The translations under genes were made by a program, and so were the position numbers. From Ixodes scapularis (lineage: Eukaryota; Arthropoda; Arachnida; Ixodida; Ixodidae), in the NCBI RefSeq assembly GCF_016920785.2, contig NW_024609846.1, positions 107,250,831-107,314,830 of the forward strand: a DNA stretch of 64,000 bases, written 5' to 3'. The notes under the pieces were generated by a model. The model had not been told where the DNA came from. It saw only the letters and a list, made by a program, of their open reading frames with translations, and did not search any database. Positions 59,301 to 64,000 of the stretch are shown here, one piece after another; position 1 is the stretch's first letter; every line of letters begins with the position of its first letter.

Positions 59301-62300
59301 TGAGGTGGACAAAAATAATGAAACGAACAGGTTGAGCCAGCCGTTCGAACGAGTGCTTAAAACGGGCGACTTTGGCGAGTCGGGTCGCGATGCTGCGAGG
59401 AACACGGTACACAGTTGTAGTATCCGCAACATTTGAACATTTATTTTAAAAGAGTATGAAATAAAACTTCCATACATGCCGATGGCGTTCAAGTGTAATT
59501 TTAGCATAGTGCTACCACAGGCTACTGTGTGCACGGCAACACTCCTGGCGTGCGCTTTAAAATCATTCTTCAGTGGTGCAGTGCGAGCTTCCCCTTGTAA
59601 TGTCGCGCCGTACTGTAGCCTGAGGTCACGCTATAACCATGCTGCAGGTTGATCACATGTTGCAACGCACTAAAACAGCGACGGCGTGCAGTGAGTTAGG
59701 AACCTCACCACAGAGACATCAATACTGCAAATGCTGCTGTTCCGGACCTTGGCAATCACCCTTTATCGTTCACTTTTTATAGCACTGGTGTCCAAGTGCA
59801 GCGCAAACACTAAAATATATTCATAACCCTCAAAAGTATTTTGCCACTTATAATGACGTGAACCGCGCCCAAAACGTGCTCGCCCTCCACAAGAAATCTG
59901 CAGAATTTCCGGAACTTTTAAACGTCAACATGCTCTTGTTCCTAACGCTTGTCAAGATGTCTGTCATCTATGATATGCTACTGCCGTGACCGCTTGGCAT
60001 TTTCAAAACAAATAACAAAAGTAAGCGCATTCACCAGCGTCAACAAGCAGGCAAACGAAATATTTTTGAAAATCTTTCCCCGTCTCTTGAGCTGTCTTGG
60101 AACCCCAGCCCCGCCGTCTACCAGGGTGTTGGAGTTCCAAATACTTCGTTTCACCTTATACTTGTAAAGAGAGAACGCTCGGGCGTTTTGGAGCCAATCA
60201 GAGCCACCGAGGCGAAGCACGTGACAGCGCTTACAAAATGTATAGGGGTCAGAGCGTAACTCAAGCAGTTGGAGACAAGGGCAAGGGCTAAGTCGATCCC
60301 TTCTTAACCTGAACCCCCTTCTGTATGTCCCACCACGTCGCTATCATTCTTTGCCTAGAATATAAGCCTGCCACTCAAAATTTGAACAAAAGTGGCTTTC
60401 CTCTTTTACCCGTCTATGAATTCGACAGCACTGCCCAATCTAACTTTCCCGAGAAGTGTTGTGCGCATGCGCGAGCGCCCGATGCCAAGCGGCGGAAGTT
60501 GGCACGAAAAACCGAGGAAATTCGGAAGTAGGCTGTGGATCAGCGAGCAGAACACTTAACACATAATTGTGTTACACAAAAAAAGAAAGCGGATGGGAAG
60601 AAAAACACGACGTTTAGGTGGACGCCACGGATGCTCCTCCTAAAATCGCGTTGGGCACGCGCAGCAGCTAAGAGAGCGAAGAAACTGGTACCGTAGCTCC
60701 CATTATCGACTGGTGGCGCAGGTTGGTCACTTCTTCGATTTTTAGTTCGTGCAGCCACCGCCTGCTGCCTTCGGTATGAGGAAAAGGTCCATTTAGTCAA
60801 AAGGAAGTGGCCGTAGCGTTCATGTTTTGACAACTTATATTGAAACGAAGTATAACAGCGCCTAACGGGAGAGGGTAATTCAAGTTAGGTGCATTGCTTA
60901 CTCGGTCGTCTGCGAACACGTACGCCGTTGACTTTGAACTTAGTCATCTTCGAACACCTATTGCTGTTAAAACCGCTACTGGGCGGTGCGCCAGTACCCT
61001 CAAGTTTAACTTACGCTGCACAATGTATAAATCTAGACGAAATTTTAGAAATAATTTATATTTCAAATATAAATCTTAAACAAATAATAAATTGTACGGC
61101 GAAATGCAAAACATCAGTTTCATGGAAATTTAAAATGGCAACCAGACTTTCCTTTCTCCGGGTAAGTGCCTTCAGCAGTCTTTTCAGCCAGGAAGAAGCT
61201 TACCACAGCTTCTAAAAAGGTAAAAACCGCGAAAAAAAAGTAGTTCATTTCCTTATTGTGCTACTTACAATAACGCTTAGGATGTCTTGGCATAACGTCA
61301 GCTACAATCGTAAGGCATGAAAGGAACGTATTTGTTGTCCTCTGTATTACTGTGCAATACCTATCTTCTAATCATGCTACAAAAACACGGCTCTTTCTTC
61401 TTTATAGTCGCCCCACAATAAGATAGCTGATTGCAGAGACGTCTGTAACAAAACAAGTAAAAAACTTGATGAGTTGGTCAACGTGACGTCACAACGCCGT
61501 GTTTCTATGTACAATGGATCTTTTGGGATTGGATTTATCTTAATCAAGAGAAAACTTTATGTTCTCCCTGTATCGCCTTGAAAACGGAAGGCAAAATAAA
61601 CTCGAAGTATTATTAATTTTATGCGCTGCCAAGTGAATACCGCATTTTTCGAATCTTTGTGCATGTCGCACCTCTTTATAAGTATGTTTGAAGAAAACAC
61701 TTTAATACATATAAGTTGCGAATTTGTATAAGTCGCACCTATATATTTGTACAGTCGGCGCTGCGAAACTGCTTTGAAAAGTCCGCATATATGTACTTTG
61801 ATCGTAATATCTGCGCAAGCGAGAGCAACTTAATAAACCCGTCGACCAATCTAACGAGAAATGTTACTTCCGTGAAATATTTGTGCAGCTAAGGTCAATA
61901 CATCTTGAAACAGAGAAAATATAGGTCGCCCCGTTGGATAAGAGGCACCGACGGAAAACTATATTCGTTTAAAGAAAAAAATAATCGAGATATACTAAAT
62001 ATTTACGTGTTTTTTTTAAAGGTGCCTAACCTTTCCTTGGACGACTCATATCTGAACGTATTGCACAGTCTGAAGCAAAATCACTTCATTAAATACCTTC
62101 AAAATTTACGTCAACCATATAAGAGGGAAGATCAGTGAGTATGGGTAGTATACACGCTAGTTTTGGTCCATTGTTTGTTTTAGATAGGCGTCACTTACGT
62201 AAGAACGTTACTCTTTCTTCATGAAACTTTCCACAGGTGGCACCCTACTCCGGCAGAAGTGGGCGCGTATTACAATGGACTGGATAACAGTATCTGTAAG

Positions 62301-62983
62301 TACAATCTTTCTTTAAAATCATATTTATAAGTTCCAAACATTAACCAACCTGGTGAATATTTAAAAAAATTTGCCAATGTAAAAAGAAAATGTCAGCTAA
62401 GCAATCTTTTGCATTTATATCCATTAACGTGCAAGTAATAGAGCTATCACCACCATTTGTCAATTGCATTGCGATGTAGTATATTTTTATCTCAATATAT
62501 TCTTTACTCTTGCGTAAGCACTGAATTGTTCAGGGAGGTGATTTACTTTTTCACATTTTTAAAATACTACTCTTACTGGTCTAGGTTTTAAGAGTTAAAA
62601 GGTATTTTTATAGAGACCACATCGAGTGCAAGAATGTCCCACGTCATGTATTTATTCGAGTTCATTCAGTAAAAGTCAAGCCTACTACAGTTATTAATTC
62701 ATGAAAATTAAAAGGATGTAGTAATAATATTAGTGAATAAAACCACTTTCTAATAAGCGGTTTTCATGATCTCCCAAATTGATCCCATACATAATTTACT
62801 TGTATTGTTTTAAACAATGCATGTAAATATGTTGATGTATATTATAATCTTTATTAGCAAGTATACTTATCTAGGGCTTCATATATAGGTTGGGGTTATC
62901 ACTAAAATGATGCATACAACCTATGTTTCAGCTTTCGCTGCTGGAATACTTCAGCCGCCATTTCTTCAAGGCGATATTCCTTC
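23274..62983 (+). CDS. M13 (neprilysin/ECE-like) metallopeptidase gene, twelve exons, both ends missing
   Basis: The exons are 23274-23435, 24828-24917, 27691-27887, 29755-29955, 31494-31580, 35549-35679, 50410-50635, 57237-57335, 57390-57467, 62022-62134, 62237-62295 and 62932-62983. Each has GT-AG borders and all phases join without a stop. The product runs from the N-terminal M13 signature (MNATEDPCTDFYAYVCGNW) through the large helical domain to AAGILQPPFL, which normally lies just before the zinc-site exon. M13 enzymes are membrane-anchored ectopeptidases that cleave small peptides outside the cell. At least ten N-x-S/T sequons fit an extracellular glycoprotein. Oddities: the substrate-binding motif reads VGAYY, not VNAxY; about 15 residues expected between exons 3 and 4 are not found; a 14.7-kb intron is full of retroelements. 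Activity cannot be judged because HExxH is outside the window. Confidence 0.9.
24828..24917 (+). CDS. M13 exon b
   Basis: The exon has 90 nt, with acceptor ttattcag and donor gaaa/gtacgt. It encodes ILLNATTKQDEPHNATDKAI then HAYRVCVCE. It contains two N-glycosylation sequons, and the Cys region corresponds to the conserved 'yxxCm' segment of the family. Confidence 0.88.
25234..25342. repeat. minisatellite of 'atataggcagctt' units
   Basis: At least seven imperfect copies of a 14-18-nt unit centred on tataggca are present (gcagcttcatatag, gcatttttatatag, gcagttatatatag and so on). It lies in M13 intron 2. Confidence 0.85.
25769..25896. repeat. short foldback element
   Basis: Catttttgaaaaaccggaga near 25771 and its near-complement gtctcgggtttttcaaaaaa near 25873-25893 form long arms that continue through a gccgaaaaaaagagacaacacac block. 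About 130 bp in total, with no ORF. Confidence 0.75.
26070..26215 (-). mobile_element. SINE, copy 2 (body)
   Basis: The sequence follows the same order as the body of the SINE at 12190-12415: atttggccggtgcagt, ctagc, gtgca, gtatgatgctcggtcagatc, aaaatg. The tRNA-like head is poorly preserved. It lies in M13 intron 2. Confidence 0.6.
26796..27245. repeat. terminal-module foldback family, copy A
   Basis: A GC-rich terminal module (26796-26873; gtcttaggcgcc, gtttccggg, gcgcgttacattggg) is followed by two TGACGTCA octamers (26898-26905, 26910-26917) next to CACGTG. A minisatellite of about 24-27-nt units with the self-complementary word cgctaaatttagcgg then runs to about 27240. The same module occurs inverted at 34352-34442 and 44119-44210. 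Only one end is present at this site. Confidence 0.75.
27691..27887 (+). CDS. M13 exon c
   Basis: The exon has 197 nt, with acceptor ttaaacag and donor atac/gtgagt. It encodes KKLGDLLQLLKKKGFTKWPI (the G-W-P segment) and LLTKTGFLQLIGFEVKRDAK. It ends in phase 0 at EEYAIY, where family members continue with a short strand before the next recognised segment. Confidence 0.9.
28250..29491 (+). mobile_element. 5'-truncated non-LTR retrotransposon (LINE)
   Basis: Reverse-transcriptase coding sequence is followed by a 3' tail, ccccccctgctgtaacgccc, and two AATAAA words (29478-29490). It is truncated at the 5' end, as is typical of LINE insertions. It sits in sense orientation in M13 intron 3, where a short M13 exon might have been expected. 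Confidence 0.85.
28378..29065 (+). pseudogene. LINE reverse transcriptase, frameshifted
   Basis: The domain order is Jockey/CR1-like. An N-terminal piece (QHGFRKGFSCTTQLVEF) continues into FPKAFDTVSHSLLLNKL. SGIPQGSVLGPPLFLIYIND and the catalytic FADDC box follow. After a frame change near 28870 the thumb-like part with YLTCVRPILEYACAVWGSS appears. The enzyme copies element RNA into the genome. Stops and frame shifts make this copy inactive. Confidence 0.88.
29755..29955 (+). CDS. M13 exon d
   Basis: The exon has 67 codons in phase 0, with acceptor ttctcaag and donor aac/gtaata. It encodes LTRYQLLHQTEGDN, then VQAYKELIEKSVKLFRND and EEILQFEAALAN. An overlapping +1 frame is open for part of the exon but then hits a stop. 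Confidence 0.88.
30801..31230. mobile_element. 430-bp near-perfect foldback with GTACTATC ends
   Basis: The ends are GTACTATCGGGGAAAAATGA and its complement; the arms of about 200 bp each are nearly identical (ggagcgcgtggctcgcggta, cgctatcttt, cttcagcagtgcg). The loop lies around 31000-31035. No ORF is meaningful. The terminus GTACTATC is shared with the foldback at 3127-6093, pointing to one family. It lies in M13 intron 4. Confidence 0.9.
31494..31580 (+). CDS. M13 exon e
   Basis: The exon has 29 codons in phase 0, with acceptor ctttttaag and donor gag/gtaagc. It encodes LTLLSVINSNLSSIYNEANI and ends in SPE. It matches the short 'p..r....yN.mt...L' segment between the ALAN and IKWL parts, although the 'pedR' core is weak. 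It is the least certain of the twelve exons. Confidence 0.65.
31581..34009. other. M13 intron 5, first part
   Basis: No exon is recognised. There is a direct repeat, agacacgcgcgacgggacc (about 32335 and 32371). An ORF at 32626-32928 with CTCDMCGGESVDFLL faintly resembles a LINE C-terminal Cys motif but is too weak to call. An ORF at 33483-33776 has no recognised relative. Confidence 0.4.
34010..34442. repeat. terminal-module foldback family, copy B
   Basis: A minisatellite core of ctaaatttagcgg-type units (about 34010-34320) contains TGACGTCA at 34047-34054. Two more octamers (34319-34326, 34331-34338) flank ACACG, then comes the terminal module 34352-34442 (cccataatgcaacgcgcgg, ccggaaacgggcgcc, tgctctaaaa). 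It is in the opposite orientation to copy A. Confidence 0.78.
34443..35548. other. M13 intron 5, last part
   Basis: No exon or repeat is recognised. A 164-codon ORF on the - strand (34924-35418) has no family resemblance and low-complexity features, so it is not called a gene. Confidence 0.4.
35549..35679 (+). CDS. M13 exon f
   Basis: The exon has 131 nt, with acceptor cattccag and donor agttt/gtaagt. It encodes IKWLQILNNVF, ANITLERNETVIVLHQQYI and KILKNTS. The split Leu codon is completed across the next intron. It contains three sequons. It corresponds to the family's 'W...n..f......l.e.e.v.v..p.Yl' segment. Confidence 0.88.
35680..36093. other. start of M13 intron 6
   Basis: AT-rich, nothing recognised. 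The intron runs to 50409 and is filled mainly with the retroelements listed separately. Confidence 0.5.
36094..37200 (+). pseudogene. decayed LINE reverse transcriptase
   Basis: One frame of 161 codons contains KRAFDSVKEDTLISKLSFYG (motif A region), a degenerate W-G-S-I-G-F-I-L-D-P-L-Y-I-N-I segment and HADDTSLFF in place of the catalytic F/YADD box. Multiple stops follow downstream through a thumb-like region to about 37200. It belongs to a different, older LINE copy than the one at 28250. Confidence 0.8.
37201..37619. other. short hairpin and spacer
   Basis: A perfect hairpin at about 37481-37520 (agtaactttcggagcccc, short loop, ggggctccgaaagttact) lies just before the gypsy remnant. Otherwise nothing is seen. 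Confidence 0.6.
38170..38567 (+). pseudogene. gypsy aspartic protease fragment
   Basis: It has the catalytic D-T-G in LLDTGAYHSALS and a C-terminal NILGMDFLRECAAV motif in a shifted frame. It would process the Gag-Pol polyprotein. The frame is broken between the two motifs. Confidence 0.75.
39060..40290 (+). pseudogene. gypsy RT/RNase H fragments
   Basis: Short in-frame pieces match the fingers (VILAKKDETLRCCVNYR), palm and thumb (KCRFAYDELKFLGHVVS) and RNase H/connection regions. The YxDD region reads in a shifted frame around 39405 (VYLDDFEV). Inactive. Confidence 0.8.
40600..41100 (+). pseudogene. Penelope-like element reverse transcriptase fragment
   Basis: Two adjacent frames give FKIFRNVDDCLVIVND (catalytic Y/F-VDD region) and then FIQELPRDKCIKCLDLQLTF, WLYEPRSRRNLLSFDSAHSK and LIHRGIALTCLQAAL. 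The order FRYVDD-FLDL-PRS-K-HSK-IK..I is characteristic of Penelope-like enzymes. One frame break separates the halves, and the endonuclease domain is not seen. Confidence 0.75.
41308..41395. repeat. (TA)n microsatellite
   Basis: About 85 nt of almost pure TA with two interruptions (tatg). Confidence 0.95.
41396..42929. other. intronic spacer with a tRNA-like fragment
   Basis: Around 41810-41880, ggttcgattcc preceded by tctcagtggagtgg looks like the B- and A-box parts of a tRNA-derived SINE head. Nothing else is recognised. The DNA upstream of 42930 may include the remainder of the 5' LTR of the following gypsy element. Confidence 0.35.
42930..42995 (+). repeat. 3' end of 5' LTR
   Basis: cattcccccaattcacat..tcctctttttcc..gcgggcgtgtca resembles the end of the 3' LTR, cttattcccacaattcacat..tcctcttttcc..gcgcacgtgaca. 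The upstream limit is unclear; a full copy would be about 527 bp. Confidence 0.5.
43681..43788. repeat. palindrome with four TGACGTCA octamers
   Basis: The inverted arms share tcacgtgacgatgacgtcat and its complement. TGACGTCA occurs at 43692-43699, 43716-43723, 43758-43765 and 43770-43777, and CACGTG is repeated at the outer edges and beyond. TGACGTCA is the consensus site of CREB/ATF proteins and CACGTG that of bHLH-zip factors; use as such here is untested. Confidence 0.85.
43810..44112. repeat. minisatellite of gaggtcctcccgaaggaaccc units
   Basis: Variants of cccgaggtcc[ta]cccgaagg[ag][ag]ccc recur about a dozen times. Inverted copies occur at 43550-43600 and again at the right edge (ggaggacctcgggttccttc), so the array itself is partly folded back. 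Confidence 0.9.
44119..44210. repeat. terminal module, copy C
   Basis: cccataatgcaccgcgcgg, a cgacggcgacg run, gccggaaacgggcgcc and gctctaaaag follow in the same order as at 34352-34442 and, inverted, 26796-26873. Confidence 0.85.
45425..45740 (+). pseudogene. gypsy aspartic protease
   Basis: The frame has VLRDTGCDTIVGKKRLVP with the catalytic D-T-G. The C-terminal DLVLGIIPGARE motif follows in a shifted frame near 45705. It directly follows gag, as in other gypsy elements. Inactive. Confidence 0.8.
45741..46199 (+). pseudogene. protease-integrase linker
   Basis: A hydrophilic ORF (45792-46070: PSSPSTRLNASVAGIRQT and so on) probably encodes the variable linker between protease and integrase. 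A 176-codon ORF on the opposite strand lies over it and is considered a shadow. Confidence 0.45.
46200..47270 (+). pseudogene. gypsy integrase, located before RT
   Basis: A zinc-binding region with HSCEVCQRTVPK is followed by the catalytic core: VAVDIIGRIKPTASSGN, the YILTMVDMDRRYPDTVPL segment with its catalytic Asp, then CFTSDLIKEVCKRLSGK and LLTTPYHTMANELVKK, where the usual P-x-x-N-G-x-x-E helix reads MANELVK. The C terminus ends VFHLNMLKKYE, the typical end of the domain, and runs directly into the RT linker. Many stops. Confidence 0.82.
47242..48120 (+). pseudogene. gypsy reverse transcriptase
   Basis: A 179-codon frame starts in the linker (NMLKKYEQIQ), then has FSDRPGQTNLVTCDLKL, LGIIERCKSPCNAPVVIVKK, DGSSRFFVDYRRLNDV. 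After a frame break comes the region with HYIDDILIALDSWEQH, which holds the catalytic Y-x-D-D box. It copies element RNA. Stops and frame shifts abolish function. Confidence 0.85.
48360..48760 (+). pseudogene. gypsy RNase H fragment
   Basis: VLRTDASGVCLGAVLVQESE contains the first catalytic Asp in D-A-S-x-x-x-x-G; HLVAYASSEAEQ follows, with some change of frame afterwards. The frame is lost before the end of the domain. Confidence 0.8.
49194..49720 (+). repeat. 3' LTR with preceding polypurine tract
   Basis: The purine run aaaagtagggggaaa (49179-49193) is directly followed by TGTCAGGATC. The block ends GCACGTGACA, giving TG..CA ends with inverted TGTCA/TGACA. Length 527 bp. The final 60 bp resemble 42930-42995. 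An 88-codon ORF inside it is not regarded as a gene. Confidence 0.65.
49721..50409. other. end of M13 intron 6
   Basis: A tandem duplication of about 54 bp (accatcgagtgccactaaataag appears near 49878 and 49923) is present. Nothing else is recognised before the exon g acceptor. Confidence 0.5.
50410..50635 (+). CDS. M13 exon g
   Basis: The exon has 226 nt, with acceptor tctttcag and donor cact/gtaagc. It encodes STLYNYLCWTQIRTYG, SSGVETVLPRWKTC and LIRLYVDKMFEP. NYL.W, the RW..C motif and LYV...F are strongly conserved in M13 peptidases. The preceding 14.7-kb intron holds most of the retroelements. Confidence 0.93.
51795..51875 (+). mobile_element. tRNA-derived SINE head
   Basis: gagccggccgggtgtatagg (A-box-like) and gggttcaattcccacccagac (B box) lie about 50 nt apart, followed by AT-rich non-tRNA sequence. 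Irregular stems and the lack of a terminator T-run argue against a functional tRNA gene. Confidence 0.5.
53167..53946. mobile_element. MITE with TGCGAAAGC ends, copy 2
   Basis: The left end ggaatgcgaaagcc and right end ttaatgctttcgcatta are inverted; further arm blocks (gaccctctccgaaattcagt near 53202 and actgaatttcggaaagggtc near 53681) support an extended foldback. The right 28 nt are identical to the right end of the copy at 15271-15792. Confidence 0.65.
57237..57335 (+). CDS. M13 exon h
   Basis: The exon has 33 codons in phase 0, with acceptor taccag and donor aaag/gtaccg. It encodes VNHLVDVVNSTFKEML, NNTWMD, then TREEALKK, the conserved 'l..l.WmD..t...A..K' segment. Confidence 0.93.
57390..57467 (+). 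CDS. M13 exon i
   Basis: The exon has 26 codons in phase 0, separated from exon h by a 54-bp intron (57336-57389). It encodes MIRKIGYPYWMLNDTHLNQL, the conserved IGYP segment. Confidence 0.93.
57468..62021. other. M13 intron 9
   Basis: AT-rich DNA with an A-rich patch near 59150-59230. The longest ORF of the window (268 codons, - strand, 58300-59106) lies here but is not recognised. No other element was identified with confidence. Confidence 0.4.
58300..59106 (-). other. 268-codon open frame of unknown meaning
   Basis: The frame starts MFLYKLPVISSACSVPFMFL, has a hydrophobic N-terminal stretch (residues about 8-32), is then basic and Ser/Phe/Arg-rich, and ends in LTSARFLV. It has no recognised domain, no neighbouring exon and no clear promoter or poly(A) context; composition is not obviously coding. 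It lies antisense in an M13 intron. It could be chance, part of an unidentified repeat, or a small intronless gene. Confidence 0.2.
62022..62134 (+). CDS. M13 exon j
   Basis: The exon has 113 nt, with acceptor tttttaaag and donor gatca/gtgagt. It encodes VPNLSLDDSYLNVLHSLKQN and YLQNLRQPYKRED, matching the family's 'Y..N.l....f.....l..l..p.dr.eW' region. It leaves with two bases of a split codon. Confidence 0.88.
62237..62295 (+). CDS. M13 exon k, substrate-binding strand
   Basis: The exon has 59 nt, with acceptor ttccacag and donor atct/gtaagt. It encodes WHPTPAEVGAYYNGLDNSI. The family motif V-N-A-(F/Y)-Y positions the peptide substrate through its Asn and Ala; here the Asn is Gly. Confidence 0.92.
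62932..62983 (+). CDS. M13 exon l
   Basis: The exon has 52 nt, with acceptor tgtttcag and donor cttc/gtaagt. It encodes SFAAGILQPPFLQGDIPS, the highly conserved segment before the zinc site; the usual PAGILQPPF has Ala for Pro here. The next exon, expected to carry HExxH, is not in the window. Confidence 0.93.
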
Positions 62984-64000
62984 GTAAGTGGCGTCATGAA
63001 TTCAATGAAATTTGTTATCAAAAGGCTTCCTTTGAAATTAAAGTATGCCTTGCTCTTCACCGTGCGTTGGAAAGCACCCTTAGTTAGAGCTGTCAATCAG
63101 TGTCGACTGTTTAAAATTGAATGAAATAATGAGCGAGGCTGCCCTGTCTACGAACAATTGTATTTTCCTTGTCTTTTTTTTTATTACGGCCTTTTTGATG
63201 AAAAATATTATAAAAGAAACGGGTGCTTGGAAACAATTCTTGAATGTAGAAAACAAATTAAAATTAAACAGAACAAAAATGTATGAAAAGAGAACTAAAA
63301 ATCTTGTTAATCAAGATTGAGGTGTGTGGTATGATTTCCCGCAAATTATCTATATTAGTTACAATAACAATACCACCTAAAAAATAAACGCATTTACTTA
63401 TGGAAAGCCCATATTGTTTATAATAAAAACAATTTTTATACTACCGAGTTGGGCAAGTTGCGATCTCGTTTTATTTGTTGTGAATAAAGTTCGGGCGAGA
63501 AATGTGGCAGAGCTCAGTGAGTTGTGAAATACAAAATGTTTCTTGCAATTAGAGGCCGTAGTGCTGGGTGATTTCTCTAAATATTTATTTTTCTCCTACA
63601 GGGAGCTTGACAAAATGGGTCCTCTCCCTGTAATGCGAGATGTATAGGGTGACACAAGTCACCAAGCTCGATCAAAAATGGACCGTAAAAATCGACGCCT
63701 TCACGAACCAATCAAAACGTTTCATCAAAGGTGTATCTTACAGGTCGGTGTTTTTTTGTAAAATTGCAAAGCGTAGCTCTTTTTCTGTAAAAAAAAAAAC
63801 TGTCAACAAACGTGCCAAGATGTACGGCGGGTGACCACGCAGACGACGAAGTCAAGCAGCGAGGTGTGTTTGGCGTCCGTATTGATAAATGGCGCTACCT
63901 TGTTATTGCGACGGCTCGCGACCACCGTGGTTTATTGAAATGAACATAATCTTTTTAAATACAGGTTTGGTTAAAAAATGAATGCCGACAATAAGAGCAA
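62984..64000. other. M13 intron 12 (start)
   Basis: No HExxH-containing exon is found before the window ends, so the catalytic exon must lie further downstream. AT-rich, nothing else recognised. Confidence 0.5.

Overview
The window is eukaryotic nuclear DNA, most likely from an arthropod and plausibly a hard tick. Coding sequence is split into short exons by kilobase-scale introns with GT-AG borders, no ORF exceeds 268 codons, and more than a third of the sequence consists of recognisable transposable elements and foldback repeats. The tick assignment is an inference from the style of the M13 peptidase, the BEN-domain protein and the retroelement proteins; nothing in the window proves the species.

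Two host genes can be read on the + strand. The first (2850-12888, five exons, 5' end probably outside the window) encodes a protein with a basic coiled coil, an Ala/Pro-rich linker and a C-terminal BEN domain; it ends at a TAA overlapping an AATAAA signal. All splice phases agree, but the BEN exon has an in-frame TGA. The second (23274-62983, twelve exons, both ends missing) is an M13 zinc metallopeptidase of the neprilysin/ECE type. Its twelve exons join in phase without a stop. It stops just before the expected zinc-site exon (HExxH), and its substrate-binding motif reads GAYY where NAFY or NAYY is usual.

Layout: 1-2.8 kb holds an inverted-repeat element and a TA-flanked MITE. The BEN gene (2.8-12.9 kb) has introns loaded with nested DNA elements, including a hAT-like element and a pogo-like MITE inside a larger foldback. 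From 13.2 to 18.5 kb lie an LTR plus gag on the - strand and a disrupted Ty3/gypsy pol on the + strand, the latter carrying a MITE and a foldback that itself contains a second hAT element with a perfect 8-bp target duplication. From 18.5 to 23.3 kb is gene-poor DNA with two striking hairpins. From 23.3 kb on, everything lies inside the M13 gene: a LINE, foldback elements, a SINE and minisatellites in its first introns, then a 14.7-kb intron (35680-50409) packed with a decayed LINE, a gypsy element, a Penelope-like fragment and a longer gypsy element whose integrase precedes its reverse transcriptase.

The most unusual pattern is a family of three foldback or terminal elements (near 26.8-27.2, 34.0-34.4 and 43.2-44.4 kb). 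They share a terminal module of about 90 bp, adjacent TGACGTCA and CACGTG motifs, and a minisatellite or palindromic core. No CRISPR array, rRNA or convincing functional tRNA gene was seen.
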